From Sphingomicrobium arenosum (lineage in GTDB: Bacteria > Pseudomonadota > Alphaproteobacteria > Sphingomonadales > Sphingomonadaceae): 64,000 nucleotides of DNA. This document shows positions 1 to 7,561 of this stretch, one piece after another; within the stretch, counting starts at the first letter, position 1, and each line of letters opens with the position of its first letter. The position numbers and the translations under genes are program-made. Location of the stretch: contig NZ_JANPVN010000001.1 in assembly GCF_026157085.1 (NCBI RefSeq), forward strand, positions 2,046,001 through 2,110,000. Reading direction: 5' to 3'. A model generated the notes under the pieces. That model had not been told where the DNA came from, ran no database searches, and saw nothing but the letters and a program-made list of their open reading frames with translations.

Positions 1-571
1 GCACGAGGTCATAGCCTTTACGAACCCCATCATTGTTCATCGCGTTGAGGACGATCTCGCCCGCCCCCAGCGCCACCGCCTCGCGCGCCCAGTCGAGCGT
101 TTGCAGCCCCGCATCCTGCGTCGCTTCTGGCCGCCCGGTGAATTTCTTCACCCGCAGCACGCCGTCCGCATCGGTGAAACTGTCGATCCCCAGCACCACG
201 CACTGACGCCCGAAGGCCTCCGCCAGCCGGGTGATAAGGGCTGGATCGCGCAGCGCGGGCGAATTGACGCTGACCTTGTCGGCCCCTGCGCCGAGCACCG
301 CCGCCGCCTTCTCGACGCTGTCGATCCCGCCCGCCACGCTGAAGGGAATGTCGATCACCGCCGCCACCTTGTGAACCCAGTCCACATCGACGCTGCGACC
401 ATCCGCGCTGGCGGTGATGTCGTAGAAGACGAGCTCGTCGGCGCCTTCGCGCACATAACGCTCGGCATTCTCGACGATATCGCCAATCGCGCGATGGTCG
501 CGAAACTGCACGCCCTTCACGACTACCCCGTCGGCGACGTCGAGGCAGGGAATGATCCTAGCCGCGGGCAC
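1..571 (-). CDS. hisF: Imidazole glycerol phosphate synthase cyclase subunit HisF (C-terminus beyond window)
   Basis: HisF is the cyclase half of IGP synthase. It uses ammonia from HisH to turn PRFAR into imidazole glycerol phosphate and AICAR in the cytoplasm. The visible 190 residues have the family N-terminus ARIIPCLDV, with the catalytic aspartate at residue 11, and a second conserved aspartate in GIDS near residue 130. I chose the GTG at 571 because it puts RIIPCLDV at the usual distance from the start. It overlaps the hisA stop by 14 bases, so translation is probably coupled. The gene runs off the left edge at GYDLV. It is the last visible gene of the his operon; hisI and hisE are not in the window and may follow. 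Confidence 0.96.
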   Translation of the reverse strand, partial: MPAARIIPCLDVADGVVVKGVQFRDHRAIGDIVENAERYVREGADELVFYDITASADGRSVDVDWVHKVAAVIDIPFSVAGGIDSVEKAAAVLGAGADKVSVNSPALRDPALITRLAEAFGRQCVVLGIDSFTDADGVLRVKKFTGRPEATQDAGLQTLDWAREAVALGAGEIVLNAMNNDGVRKGYDLV

Positions 572-1280
572 GCTCGATCCCCTCCGCCACGCTGAACGCG
601 CCTTCCCAGATCGCCTTGCCGGTGATCGCCGCCGCCGCGCCCGCTTCACGCAGCGCATCGAGATCCTCGAGCGTCGCGACGCCGCCCGACGCCTGCACCG
701 CCTTTTCGGGATAACGTTCGGCCAACGTAGCGTAGAGTTCGGTGTTGGGCCCGGCCATCATCCCGTCCTTGGCGATGTCGGTGACGAGCAGGTGTTGCAC
801 GCTCGGGAATTGCGCCAGCACCTCATCGAGCGCCATGCCGCTATCCTCGGCCCAGCCGTGCTTGGCCACCATCGGCACCCCGCCGCGCAGATTAACGTCA
901 AGCGCCAGCGTGATCCGATCGGGCCCGAAATAGCCAAGCATGTCGGCAAAGGCCCGCGGCTCGTTCAAGGCAAGGCTACCGACCACGACCCGCGCCACGC
1001 CTGCCTCGAACAGCGGCTTGGCATGCGCGGTCCCGCGAATGCCGCCCGCCACCTGCAAGGGAAGGATCGACGCCAGTTCCATCAACAGGTCGTGCTGCAC
1101 CGGGCTTTTCGCGCGCGTGCCGTCGAGATCGACGACATGCGCCATTACCGCCCCCGCGTCCCGGAATGCTTCGAGCGCTTCGCTGGGCGAGGGGTCGTAA
1201 TCGGTTCGCGCATCGAAATCGCCTTGGCGAAGGCGCACGGGTTTGCGGTCCATGAGGTCGAGGGCGGGCAGCAGGATCAT
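558..1280 (-). CDS. hisA: ProFAR isomerase HisA
   Basis: HisA isomerises ProFAR to PRFAR, the step before the HisH-HisF synthase. The 240-residue protein is a half-barrel duplication like HisF. The first catalytic aspartate lies in LLPALDL near the N-terminus and the second in ALDVNL in the C-terminal half; phosphate loops VAGGIRG and QASGGV are both present. The reading frame extends 24 codons further upstream, but the family begins at MILLPALDL. The ATG at 1280 also gives the 4-base ATGA overlap with the hisH stop that this operon uses repeatedly. It lies between hisH and hisF, the usual order. Confidence 0.96.
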   Translation of the reverse strand: MILLPALDLMDRKPVRLRQGDFDARTDYDPSPSEALEAFRDAGAVMAHVVDLDGTRAKSPVQHDLLMELASILPLQVAGGIRGTAHAKPLFEAGVARVVVGSLALNEPRAFADMLGYFGPDRITLALDVNLRGGVPMVAKHGWAEDSGMALDEVLAQFPSVQHLLVTDIAKDGMMAGPNTELYATLAERYPEKAVQASGGVATLEDLDALREAGAAAAITGKAIWEGAFSVAEGIERARG

Positions 1281-1861
1281 GAGGTCAGGAAGGCTTTCAA
1301 AAAGGCCGCGCCGGGCGCGGAGGAACGTTCGGGATGGAATTGCGCACCCCAATAGGGGCCGCGGCGCACGATGACAGGAAACGTCCGGCCATAGGTCGCC
1401 GACGCCGCATCGGCCTCGCTCGGGGGACAGGCGAAACTATGCGCGAAATAGAGGTGGTCGCCGTCCTCGACCCCTAGCCCCGCCGCCACGTCGTGGAGCC
1501 GCGTCCAGCCCATATGCGGCACAGGGCGGCCGGGCGCGGGAGAAAGTGACGTCACTTTTCCCGGCAGGATGCCGAGCAGCGGCGTGTCGGTTTCGTCCGA
1601 CCCCTCGAACAAGAGCTGCATCCCGACGCAAATGCCGAGCGTCGGCCCGCTCCGTCCGCGCAGCACCTCGGCCAGCCCCGCTTGCTCGACCCGCTGCATC
1701 GCATAGCCGGCATGGCCAACACCGGGCAGGATCACCCGCTCGGCCTTGGCGATGACGTCAGGGTCGCGGGTACGCAGCGGCGGCGCCCCGATGCGCTCGA
1801 ACCCCAAACGCACCGATTCCACATTGCCATAGCCAAGATCGATCAGCGCAAGGTCGGTCAC
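1277..1861 (-). CDS. hisH: Imidazole glycerol phosphate synthase glutaminase subunit HisH
   Basis: HisH is a class I glutamine amidotransferase that hydrolyses glutamine and channels ammonia to HisF. The 194-residue protein carries the nucleophile Cys78 in GICVGMQLLFEGSDE and the His-Glu part of the triad in AQFHPERS. The oxyanion-strand motif LPGVGHAG lies near residues 45-52. The start is GTG at 1861, overlapping the stop of the upstream hisC-hisB gene by GTGA. Length and motifs match the family and nothing is missing. Confidence 0.96.
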   Translation of the reverse strand: MTDLALIDLGYGNVESVRLGFERIGAPPLRTRDPDVIAKAERVILPGVGHAGYAMQRVEQAGLAEVLRGRSGPTLGICVGMQLLFEGSDETDTPLLGILPGKVTSLSPAPGRPVPHMGWTRLHDVAAGLGVEDGDHLYFAHSFACPPSEADAASATYGRTFPVIVRRGPYWGAQFHPERSSAPGAAFLKAFLTS

Positions 1862-3504
1862 AGCGACCCCTTGGTCGAGGGAATGCCGCCCCCGCCGCCC
1901 GTGCTCAATCCCTGCCGCAGCGCGCGCCCGAACGCCTTGAAGGCGCCCTCGACCTTGTGATGGTCATTGTCGCCCTCGACCTTCACGTGGATCGCCGCGC
2001 GCATGCTATCGGCGAGGCTGCGGAACACGTGCGGGGTCATCTCGGTCGGAAATTCGCCCAGATGCTCGGCCTCGAACGATCCGTCGAACTTGGCGAAGGG
2101 CCGCCCCGACAGGTCGATCAGCACCTCGGCGCGCGTTTCGTCCATCGGCAACGCAAAGCCGAAGCGCCCGATGCCGGCGCGGTCGCCCAGCGCCTCGTCG
2201 AGCGCCGCGCCGAGCGCCAGTGCGACATCCTCGATCGTGTGATGCGGGTCGATATGCGTGTCGCCGGTGCAGGCGAGGGTGAGCGAAAAGCCGCCATGGC
2301 TCGCCACCTGGTCGAGCATATGGTCGAAAAAGCCGATCCCCGTGGCGATCGATCGTTCCGGCTCGGGCGCATCGAGGTCGATCGACAGCGCGATCTGCGT
2401 CTCGCTCGTATCGCGCGTGACGCTGGCGCGGCGGCGCTTGGGCCCATCCTCGCGGATCCCGAAGACGCTCAGCAGCGCGCGGTTTTCGGCCTCGGTGCCG
2501 ATCGTCACCCGCACGCCGCCCGGCGCGGCATTGGGTCGAAAGCGCACCTTGACCGCCGCCGCCTCGAGCCGCTTCGCCAGCGCTTGCGGGTCGGCGACGA
2601 CGAGGAACAGGTAATTGCCGCCCTCGTACAGCGCTTCGACCTCGTCCACACCGCGCAACAGCGCCGCAAGCCGCGCCCGCTCGGCGAGCAGCGTCTCGAC
2701 CCGCTCGGCATGGATCGGCATCCGCTCGGGCGCCAGCGCCGATAGCGCCGCGGCGATCGACGGCCCCGGCAGCGGATAAGGCGGCGACACGCGCGCCAGC
2801 CAGTCGATCACATTGGCATCGGCGATCGCACAGCCGATCCGCGCCCCCGCCAGCCCATAGGCCTTGGACAGCGTCCGCAAGACAATGAGATTGTCGAGAT
2901 TGCCGGCATCGGGCGCGAGGCTCGGCGCGTCCGAAAACTCACCATAGGCTTCGTCCGCCACCACCAGCGTGTCGGGCAGCGCGGCGGCGATCTCGCGCAC
3001 CGTGTCAACCGCAATGGGCGTACCGGTCGGGTTGTTGGGCGTGCACAGGAATAGGAGCTTCGGCGCGATACCGTCCTTCGCCGCCTTGAGCACCGCGCCC
3101 GGATCGAAAGCGAAATCCTCGCTCATCCGCACACTGTCGACCTTCGCCCCCTGGATGCGCGCGAATTGCGCATAAGCGGAAAAGGTCGGCTCGACGACGA
3201 GGATGCGATCCTCGCCCGGCCGCAGGAAGGCGCGGCACAACAGATCGATGGCGTCATCGCTGCCCCGCGTCACCCACAAGCGCTGCGGGAAGACGCCATA
3301 AAGCCCTGCCATCCGCCGCCGTAGCGCATCGGGTTGCGGCTCGGGATAGCGGTTGATGTCCTTGCCCCCCGCCAGCGGCGCAAAGGGGTTCTCGTTAGCG
3401 TCGAGCCGGATCGTCCCCGGCACCGGCGCGCCCGCAAGATCGGTGCTCGGCAGGCCCCGCAGCTCGGGCCGGGCGAGGCGATCGCCGATCGGTTGGTCGC
3501 TCAT
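1858..3504 (-). CDS. hisC-hisB: Fused histidinol-phosphate aminotransferase (HisC) - imidazoleglycerol-phosphate dehydratase (HisB)
   Basis: One uninterrupted 548-codon frame joins two histidine enzymes. Residues 1-350 are a class II PLP aminotransferase: LDANENP at 34-40, the CTPNNPTGTP loop near 154-163, DEAYGEF, and the PLP lysine Lys214 in TLSKAYGLAG. It converts imidazole acetol phosphate to histidinol phosphate. After about 10 charged linker residues, residues 360-548 are IGP dehydratase, with metal-site motifs DHMLDQVASHGG, HHTIEDVALALG and DHHKVEGAFKAFGRAL. The dehydratase step comes immediately before the aminotransferase step. I find no stop and no ATG, GTG or TTG in this frame at the junction (about 2419-2455). 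The start ATG at 3504 overlaps the hisD stop by ATGA. A sequencing indel joining two genes is unlikely because both domains are in one frame and complete, but it should be checked. Confidence 0.93.
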   Translation of the reverse strand: MSDQPIGDRLARPELRGLPSTDLAGAPVPGTIRLDANENPFAPLAGGKDINRYPEPQPDALRRRMAGLYGVFPQRLWVTRGSDDAIDLLCRAFLRPGEDRILVVEPTFSAYAQFARIQGAKVDSVRMSEDFAFDPGAVLKAAKDGIAPKLLFLCTPNNPTGTPIAVDTVREIAAALPDTLVVADEAYGEFSDAPSLAPDAGNLDNLIVLRTLSKAYGLAGARIGCAIADANVIDWLARVSPPYPLPGPSIAAALSALAPERMPIHAERVETLLAERARLAALLRGVDEVEALYEGGNYLFLVVADPQALAKRLEAAAVKVRFRPNAAPGGVRVTIGTEAENRALLSVFGIREDGPKRRRASVTRDTSETQIALSIDLDAPEPERSIATGIGFFDHMLDQVASHGGFSLTLACTGDTHIDPHHTIEDVALALGAALDEALGDRAGIGRFGFALPMDETRAEVLIDLSGRPFAKFDGSFEAEHLGEFPTEMTPHVFRSLADSMRAAIHVKVEGDNDHHKVEGAFKAFGRALRQGLSTGGGGGIPSTKGSL

Positions 3505-4796
3505 CGCACGCCCTCCTTCTCGCCCGCGCGGATCTCGGCGGCCCGCGCGTGCGCCTCGAGCCCCTCGAGGCGCGCGAGGATCGCCGCTGGCCCCGCCAGT
3601 CGCCGCGAGGCCTCGGTCGTCAAACGCTGCACGCTGATCGCCTTCAGATAGGTCAGCGCGGTGACACCGCCGGTGTAGCGCGCCGCGCCATCGGTCGGGA
3701 GCACGTGGGACGAGCCCGCCAGATAGTCGCCGAAGCTCTCCGCCGCGCCCTCGCCGACGAAGATCGCGCCGGCATTGGTCACGCTTTCGGCCAGCCGCGC
3801 GGCCTGTCCGTCCTCCAGCGCGATGCTGAGATGCTCGGGCGCATAGGCGTTGGCGATGGCGACAGCCTCGCCCAGGTCGGCACAACGGATCGCCCGCGTC
3901 GGCGCGAAGTTGCCTCCCATCGCGGCGGCCTGCGCGTCGACCTCGTCGAGCACGCGCTCCAGTATGCCCTCATCGGGGCTGACCACCAGCACCTGCGCAT
4001 CCGCGCCATGTTCGGCTTGGCTCAACAGGTCGGCCGCCACCCGCGCCGGATCGCTGTCCTTGTCCGCGATCACCAGCAATTCGCTCGGCCCCGCGGGCAG
4101 GTCGATACCGGGGCCGCCGGGCAGGCTCGCGACTTGCGCCTTGGCCGCCGCGACCCAAGCATTGCCGGGCCCGCAAATACGGTCGACGGCCTCGATCTCG
4201 CCCGCGCCAAAGGCCAGCGCGGCCACCGCCTGCGCCCCGCCGATCGTCCAGATCGCCTCGATCCCGCAATATTTGGCTGCCAGCGCCACCGCCGGGTCGA
4301 GCCCGCCTCCGGCACGCGGCGGCGTCACGACGGTCAATCGCTCGACCCCCGCAACCCGCGCCGGGATCGCCAGCATCAACAAGGTAGAAAAGAGCGGTGC
4401 CTTGCCGCCCGGCACATAAAGCCCCGCCGATCCCAGTGGCGCCCAGCGCTTCTCGACCGTCAGCCCCGGCACGGTCTCGACCGACACGGGGGCGGGCAGC
4501 GTCGCTTCGTGGAAGCGCCGGATATTCTCCGCCGCCATTTCGATCGCTGCCACTGCCTGCGCGGGCAGCTGCGCCCGCGCCTGTTCGGCATAAGGCGCCA
4601 CTGCGAGCCGCTCGGGTGCCGCGCCGTCGATCCGTTCGGCAATTTCGCACAGCGCGTCCCAGCCGCCGCCGCGGACCTTGGCGATGATGTCGCGCACCGC
4701 CTCCTGCATCGCGCCATCCTCGCGCCGCTCGGGCCGCGCCAGCGCGGCCTTGCGCCCCTGGGCGTCGAGCGCGCTCCAGTCGATCACCCGGTTCAC
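3501..4796 (-). CDS. hisD: Histidinol dehydrogenase HisD
   Basis: HisD carries out the last two steps, the NAD-dependent four-electron oxidation of L-histidinol to histidine, at a zinc site. The 431-residue protein has the family landmarks: YVPGGKAPL, RICGPGN, the Gln and His zinc ligands in LLSQAEHGADAQ, the catalytic Glu-His pair in APEHLSI, the aspartate ligand in GDYLAGSSHVLPT and the C-terminal histidine in LEAHARAAEIR. The start is GTG at 4796, overlapping the hisG stop by GTGA. Its own stop overlaps the hisC-hisB start, so the chain of coupled genes is unbroken. Confidence 0.97.
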   Translation of the reverse strand: MNRVIDWSALDAQGRKAALARPERREDGAMQEAVRDIIAKVRGGGWDALCEIAERIDGAAPERLAVAPYAEQARAQLPAQAVAAIEMAAENIRRFHEATLPAPVSVETVPGLTVEKRWAPLGSAGLYVPGGKAPLFSTLLMLAIPARVAGVERLTVVTPPRAGGGLDPAVALAAKYCGIEAIWTIGGAQAVAALAFGAGEIEAVDRICGPGNAWVAAAKAQVASLPGGPGIDLPAGPSELLVIADKDSDPARVAADLLSQAEHGADAQVLVVSPDEGILERVLDEVDAQAAAMGGNFAPTRAIRCADLGEAVAIANAYAPEHLSIALEDGQAARLAESVTNAGAIFVGEGAAESFGDYLAGSSHVLPTDGAARYTGGVTALTYLKAISVQRLTTEASRRLAGPAAILARLEGLEAHARAAEIRAGEKEGVR

Positions 4797-5680
4797 AGCA
4801 TCATCTTTTCGATGGGCATGACGAGAATGTCGCGCGCGCCAGCCGCTTTCAGCGCTTCCAGCGTTTCCCAGAAAACCGATTCTCGCGCCACCGCCTGCAC
4901 CGCGACATGACCGTCCATCCCCATCAGCGGCATCACCGTCGGCGCTTCGGCGCCCGGCAGGATGCGGGTGATGTCGGCGAGCGCCTCCTCAGGCGCATTG
5001 AGCACGATATATTTGCTCTCCGCCGTCGCGATGACGCCCAGCATTCGTGTTTTGAGCGCCTCGGCACGATCCACCATCGGCGGGGCCATCGCGGCGCGCG
5101 TACGGATGAGCACGCTTTCGGATTCGAGAATGGTGTGCACTGGTTTCAGGCCGTTCGCCTCTAGCGTCTGCCCGGTCGAGACGAGATCGCAGACATAATC
5201 GGCGATGCCCAGCCGCGGCGCCAGTTCGACCGCGCCATGCATGGTCACGACTTCGGCCTCGATCCCCTCGCGCGAGAGCCAGTCGCGGGTCAGCAGCGGA
5301 TAGCTGGTCGCGATGCGCTTGCCCTCGAGCATCGCGGGCGACCAATCGTCGACCACCGGAATGGCGATCTTGAGCGCGCAGCCGCCAAAGCCCAGCCGCG
5401 CCAGAACATCGACATCCTCGTTGGCCGGGTCGAGCCGATATTCCTCGAGCACGTTCAACCCCACGATGCCGAGATCGCATACCCCGTCGCCGACCAGCGT
5501 GGGAATGTCGTCATCGCGTACCAGCATGAGGTCCAAGGGGAAATTGGTCGCCCGCGCGGTCAGCTGTCCCTTGGCGCTGCGGATCTTGATCCCCGCCTTG
5601 GCCAGCAACCCGTCACCGGCATCCGCCAGCCGCCCCGATTTCTGCACCGCCATGCGCAGGCGGGTGATGGTCGTCGTCAT
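4793..5680 (-). CDS. hisG: ATP phosphoribosyltransferase HisG, long form
   Basis: HisG commits PRPP and ATP to histidine synthesis. At 295 residues this is the long, homohexameric form with a C-terminal ACT-like regulatory domain (roughly residues 225-295) that binds histidine. It therefore does not need HisZ, and no hisZ is seen. Residues 165-176 hold the PRPP-binding motif DLVSTGQTLEAN. The N-terminal lobe contains VQKSGRL and GIVGLNVLEEY. ATG at 5680 overlaps the stop of the upstream regulator gene by ATGA. It is the first biosynthetic gene of the operon. Confidence 0.96.
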   Translation of the reverse strand: MTTTITRLRMAVQKSGRLADAGDGLLAKAGIKIRSAKGQLTARATNFPLDLMLVRDDDIPTLVGDGVCDLGIVGLNVLEEYRLDPANEDVDVLARLGFGGCALKIAIPVVDDWSPAMLEGKRIATSYPLLTRDWLSREGIEAEVVTMHGAVELAPRLGIADYVCDLVSTGQTLEANGLKPVHTILESESVLIRTRAAMAPPMVDRAEALKTRMLGVIATAESKYIVLNAPEEALADITRILPGAEAPTVMPLMGMDGHVAVQAVARESVFWETLEALKAAGARDILVMPIEKMML

Positions 5681-6075
5681 TGCTCGTCCCTGTCGATTGT
5701 GGCCTCATTCGTGGCGGCCTCGTTCATCGCCGCCAGCGCGGTGCGATAGCCCCCCGCCGTGCCGCCCTTCAGGAATCGCGCGACGCGGGTGATGGTGGTG
5801 GTCGACACGCCGGTCAGCTCGTGAATCTGGCGATAGGTCCAGCGCTCCTCGTCCAGGAGCCGCGCGACGTGCCACCGTTCCGCCAGCGCGCGCCGTTCGG
5901 ACGGCGTGCACAGATCATCGAGCAGCATGGCGATCGCCGCCGGATCATCGAGCCGCGCCAATACGGCGCTCAATTGCCGCTCCGCCTCGACGGGCGACTC
6001 GGCCCCGCTTCCAGCTACCCGTTCCCTGATTTCTGCCATAAGCTTGTTCCAACGTGTTAAAACGCTGGAATGCAT
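5677..6075 (-). CDS. YerC/YecD-type TrpR-superfamily DNA-binding protein, head of his operon
   Basis: The protein is small and helical, with the TrpR-superfamily helix-turn-helix pattern. DDLCTPSERRALAERWHVARLL is followed by the recognition region TYRQIHELTGVSTTTITRVARFL. YerC-like proteins are TrpR relatives often found in or beside histidine genes, and I infer it regulates this operon. Its stop overlaps hisG by ATGA. Two starts are possible. ATG at 6075 (132 residues) has an AGAAGG sequence 8 bases upstream. ATG at 6039 (120 residues) lacks an obvious ribosome-binding site but would leave the palindrome at 6047-6070 outside the gene, as an operator should be. I list the longer form. The ligand is unknown; this is not the tryptophan repressor TrpR itself. 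Confidence 0.8.
   Translation of the reverse strand: MHSSVLTRWNKLMAEIRERVAGSGAESPVEAERQLSAVLARLDDPAAIAMLLDDLCTPSERRALAERWHVARLLDEERWTYRQIHELTGVSTTTITRVARFLKGGTAGGYRTALAAMNEAATNEATIDRDEQ
6047..6070. promoter_or_regulatory. Imperfect 24-base palindrome at the 5' end of the his operon
   Basis: The left arm TTCCAACGTG and the right arm AACGCTGGAA are inverted repeats matching at 8 of 10 positions around a short AT-rich centre. Its place at the start of the TrpR-superfamily regulator gene suggests an operator for that protein. On the minus strand a weak promoter can be drawn just upstream (TTGCAA, 16 bases, TAAATG), which would put the palindrome around the transcription start. Function is inferred. 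Confidence 0.4.
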
Positions 6076-6175
6076 TTAGCGGTCCTTCTGTCGATTGCAA
6101 GGGGCTCTTTGTCGAAACACGCTGAAGCGCGCGGCGGTCGGCGTCAGGCTACGCTGCGACGAAGGAGATCCTCTG

Positions 6176-7300
6176 ATGACCAGCCTCGCCCTATTGCTGT
6201 CGGCCAGCCTGCTCGATCCGGCCACCCCGACCCCGATCCACGCCGCGGGTCTGGACGATGTCGTCCTCTACGAGCCGCTCGGGCGCATCGATCCCGCGCA
6301 GATCGATGATCAGGGCATCCATGTTCTCAGCCTGATGGGTCGAGAGGATCTGGCCATCGCGCACCGCGACTATGAGCGCGGAACTTGCCCGACCGATCCC
6401 ACCGCAGACCCGATGGCCCTGATTCTGGAACGCGCTGCGCAAACGCGGATCGTCATCATCAACGAGCAGCACACCCGCTCGCGCTCACGCCTTACCACCG
6501 CGCAGCTCATTCCGGCGCTGCACGATCTTGGTTATCGCCATCTCGCGCTCGAGGCCTTCTCCAATCCGCCCTCGGACACAGGCTCCGTCACCCTAAAGGA
6601 TGGCAAGCCTCGCGAGTTAGACGGCGGCTATACGCGCGAGCCGACCTTTGCTGCCGTTCTGCGCGAGGCAGGCGAGCGCGGCTGGCAGTTTCACGCCTAT
6701 GAAATCATCCATGACGAGGAGAGCCTCGCGCTTTCACCCCTCGATCGAACCAATCGGCGCGAGCAGGCACAGGCCAACAATCTCGTCCGAGTGCTCGCCG
6801 CCATGCCCGCCGATGAAAAACTCCTCATCCATGTCGGCTACAGCCATGGCATGGAGACACCTTACGATCTCGGCGAGGATGGCACGATCCATTGGATGGG
6901 GCTTCGTCTCGCCGCCGCCACCGGCATCGACCCGCTAACGATCAGCCAGGTCGATTGCGTCCACGATGGCTCGGGCCTGCGCCTCGTCACCGATCCGGAT
7001 CGACAGCGCGAGGGCTATGACCTGACCGTCGCGATCCCCGCCGAACGGCTGGTCGAGGGCCGCCCTGCGCACCGCGTCGAAGCGATGGGCCTCGAACCGC
7101 GCGCCATCCCCACGGCCTGGCGCCCCGCCACCGGCTGGCATGTCATCGAGGTCCGCGGCCCGGGCATGGGGCTGGACGAAGTCCCTCTCGATCGCATCGC
7201 CATCCATGCCAGCGAGACCACGCTCCCCGCCTACCTCGTCCCGGCCGAAGGCGACCACGAGGTGCGCATCATCGCCGTAGCCGACGCGCCGGGCGACTGA
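6176..7300 (+). CDS. Predicted secreted protein, distantly ChaN/erythromycin-esterase-like
   Basis: I do not recognise a named protein. The 374 residues start at ATG 6176 behind a strong GAAGGAG site and begin with a short hydrophobic stretch (LALLLSASLL) that may be a signal peptide. The core has IVIINEQHTRSRSR, then LALEAF, GGYTREPTF, and LLIHVGYSHGME with conserved-looking His and Glu residues. This layout recalls the ChaN/EreA-like superfamily, which I offer only as a tentative fold. The C-terminal third looks like a separate beta-rich region. It lies alone between the divergent his operon and the trp leader, with no clear link to either pathway. A hydrolase is possible; no substrate can be proposed. 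Confidence 0.75.
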   Translation: MTSLALLLSASLLDPATPTPIHAAGLDDVVLYEPLGRIDPAQIDDQGIHVLSLMGREDLAIAHRDYERGTCPTDPTADPMALILERAAQTRIVIINEQHTRSRSRLTTAQLIPALHDLGYRHLALEAFSNPPSDTGSVTLKDGKPRELDGGYTREPTFAAVLREAGERGWQFHAYEIIHDEESLALSPLDRTNRREQAQANNLVRVLAAMPADEKLLIHVGYSHGMETPYDLGEDGTIHWMGLRLAAATGIDPLTISQVDCVHDGSGLRLVTDPDRQREGYDLTVAIPAERLVEGRPAHRVEAMGLEPRAIPTAWRPATGWHVIEVRGPGMGLDEVPLDRIAIHASETTLPAYLVPAEGDHEVRIIAVADAPGD

Positions 7301-7333
7301 ACGCCCGTCCGCCCGACCACGGCCTTTTTGCCG

Positions 7334-7370
7334 CTTGACGCGCGCGCCGAAATGCGGCTTCCTCGCGTGT
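7334..7370 (+). promoter_or_regulatory. Candidate trp operon promoter ending directly at the trpL start codon
   Basis: CTTGACG at 7334-7340 matches the alphaproteobacterial -35 consensus. Its TTGACG starts exactly 36 bases before the A of the trpL ATG, so transcription would begin at or next to the start codon. The -10 region (about 7358-7364, CTTCCTC) is a poor match. No Shine-Dalgarno sequence precedes the ATG, which agrees with a leaderless message. Confidence 0.55.
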
Positions 7371-7439
7371 ATGCGTAAGACCGCTCTCGTTTTGATCTCC
7401 TCGACCGCTGCCCTGCAGTGGTGGTGGCGTTCGTCCTGA
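7371..7439 (+). CDS. trpL: trp operon leader peptide TrpL (22 residues, three consecutive Trp)
   Basis: A 22-codon frame, beginning MRKTALVLISS, has three tandem TGG codons at 7419-7427 and ends at TGA 7437. A rho-independent terminator follows 36 bases later, and then the aroF-trpEGDCFBA genes. This is the arrangement of ribosome-mediated trp attenuation: stalling at the Trp codons when charged tRNA-Trp is scarce favours an antiterminator. There is no ribosome-binding site before the ATG and a -35 box sits 36 bases upstream, so it is probably translated from a leaderless RNA, as described for trpL in Sinorhizobium meliloti. The attenuation role is inferred from layout. Confidence 0.88.
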   Translation: MRKTALVLISSTAALQWWWRSS

Positions 7440-7474
7440 CGGCGGCGCCCGCGCTCACGCATCTGTGAACGACG

Positions 7475-7498
7475 AGCCCGCCACCGAGCGGGCTTTTT
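7475..7498 (+). terminator. trp attenuator terminator
   Basis: A perfect 7-base stem (AGCCCGC at 7475-7481, GCGGGCT at 7488-7494) with a 6-base loop is followed by a T-run to 7498. Upstream GGCGG at 7441-7445, just after the trpL stop, can pair with CCGCC at 7478-7482 inside the 5' arm. That would be a candidate, if short, antiterminator. Confidence 0.85.
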
Positions 7499-7561
7499 CA
7501 CGACCTACGATCAGGTCCGCTCTCTTCCCCTCTCCCTCCCGAGACCAAAGAGACCCCCGAC

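Noticed and set aside
3505-3885. An N-terminal extension of the HisC-HisB frame
   Set aside because: It overlaps the 3' end of hisD, has no family similarity, and ATG 3504 gives both the 4-base overlap and a normal HisC N-terminus.
5677-6075. Calling the his-operon regulator TrpR and linking it to the trp operon
   Set aside because: The sequence fits the YerC/YecD branch of the superfamily. The trp operon already has an attenuator, and no copy of the palindrome is seen near 7335.
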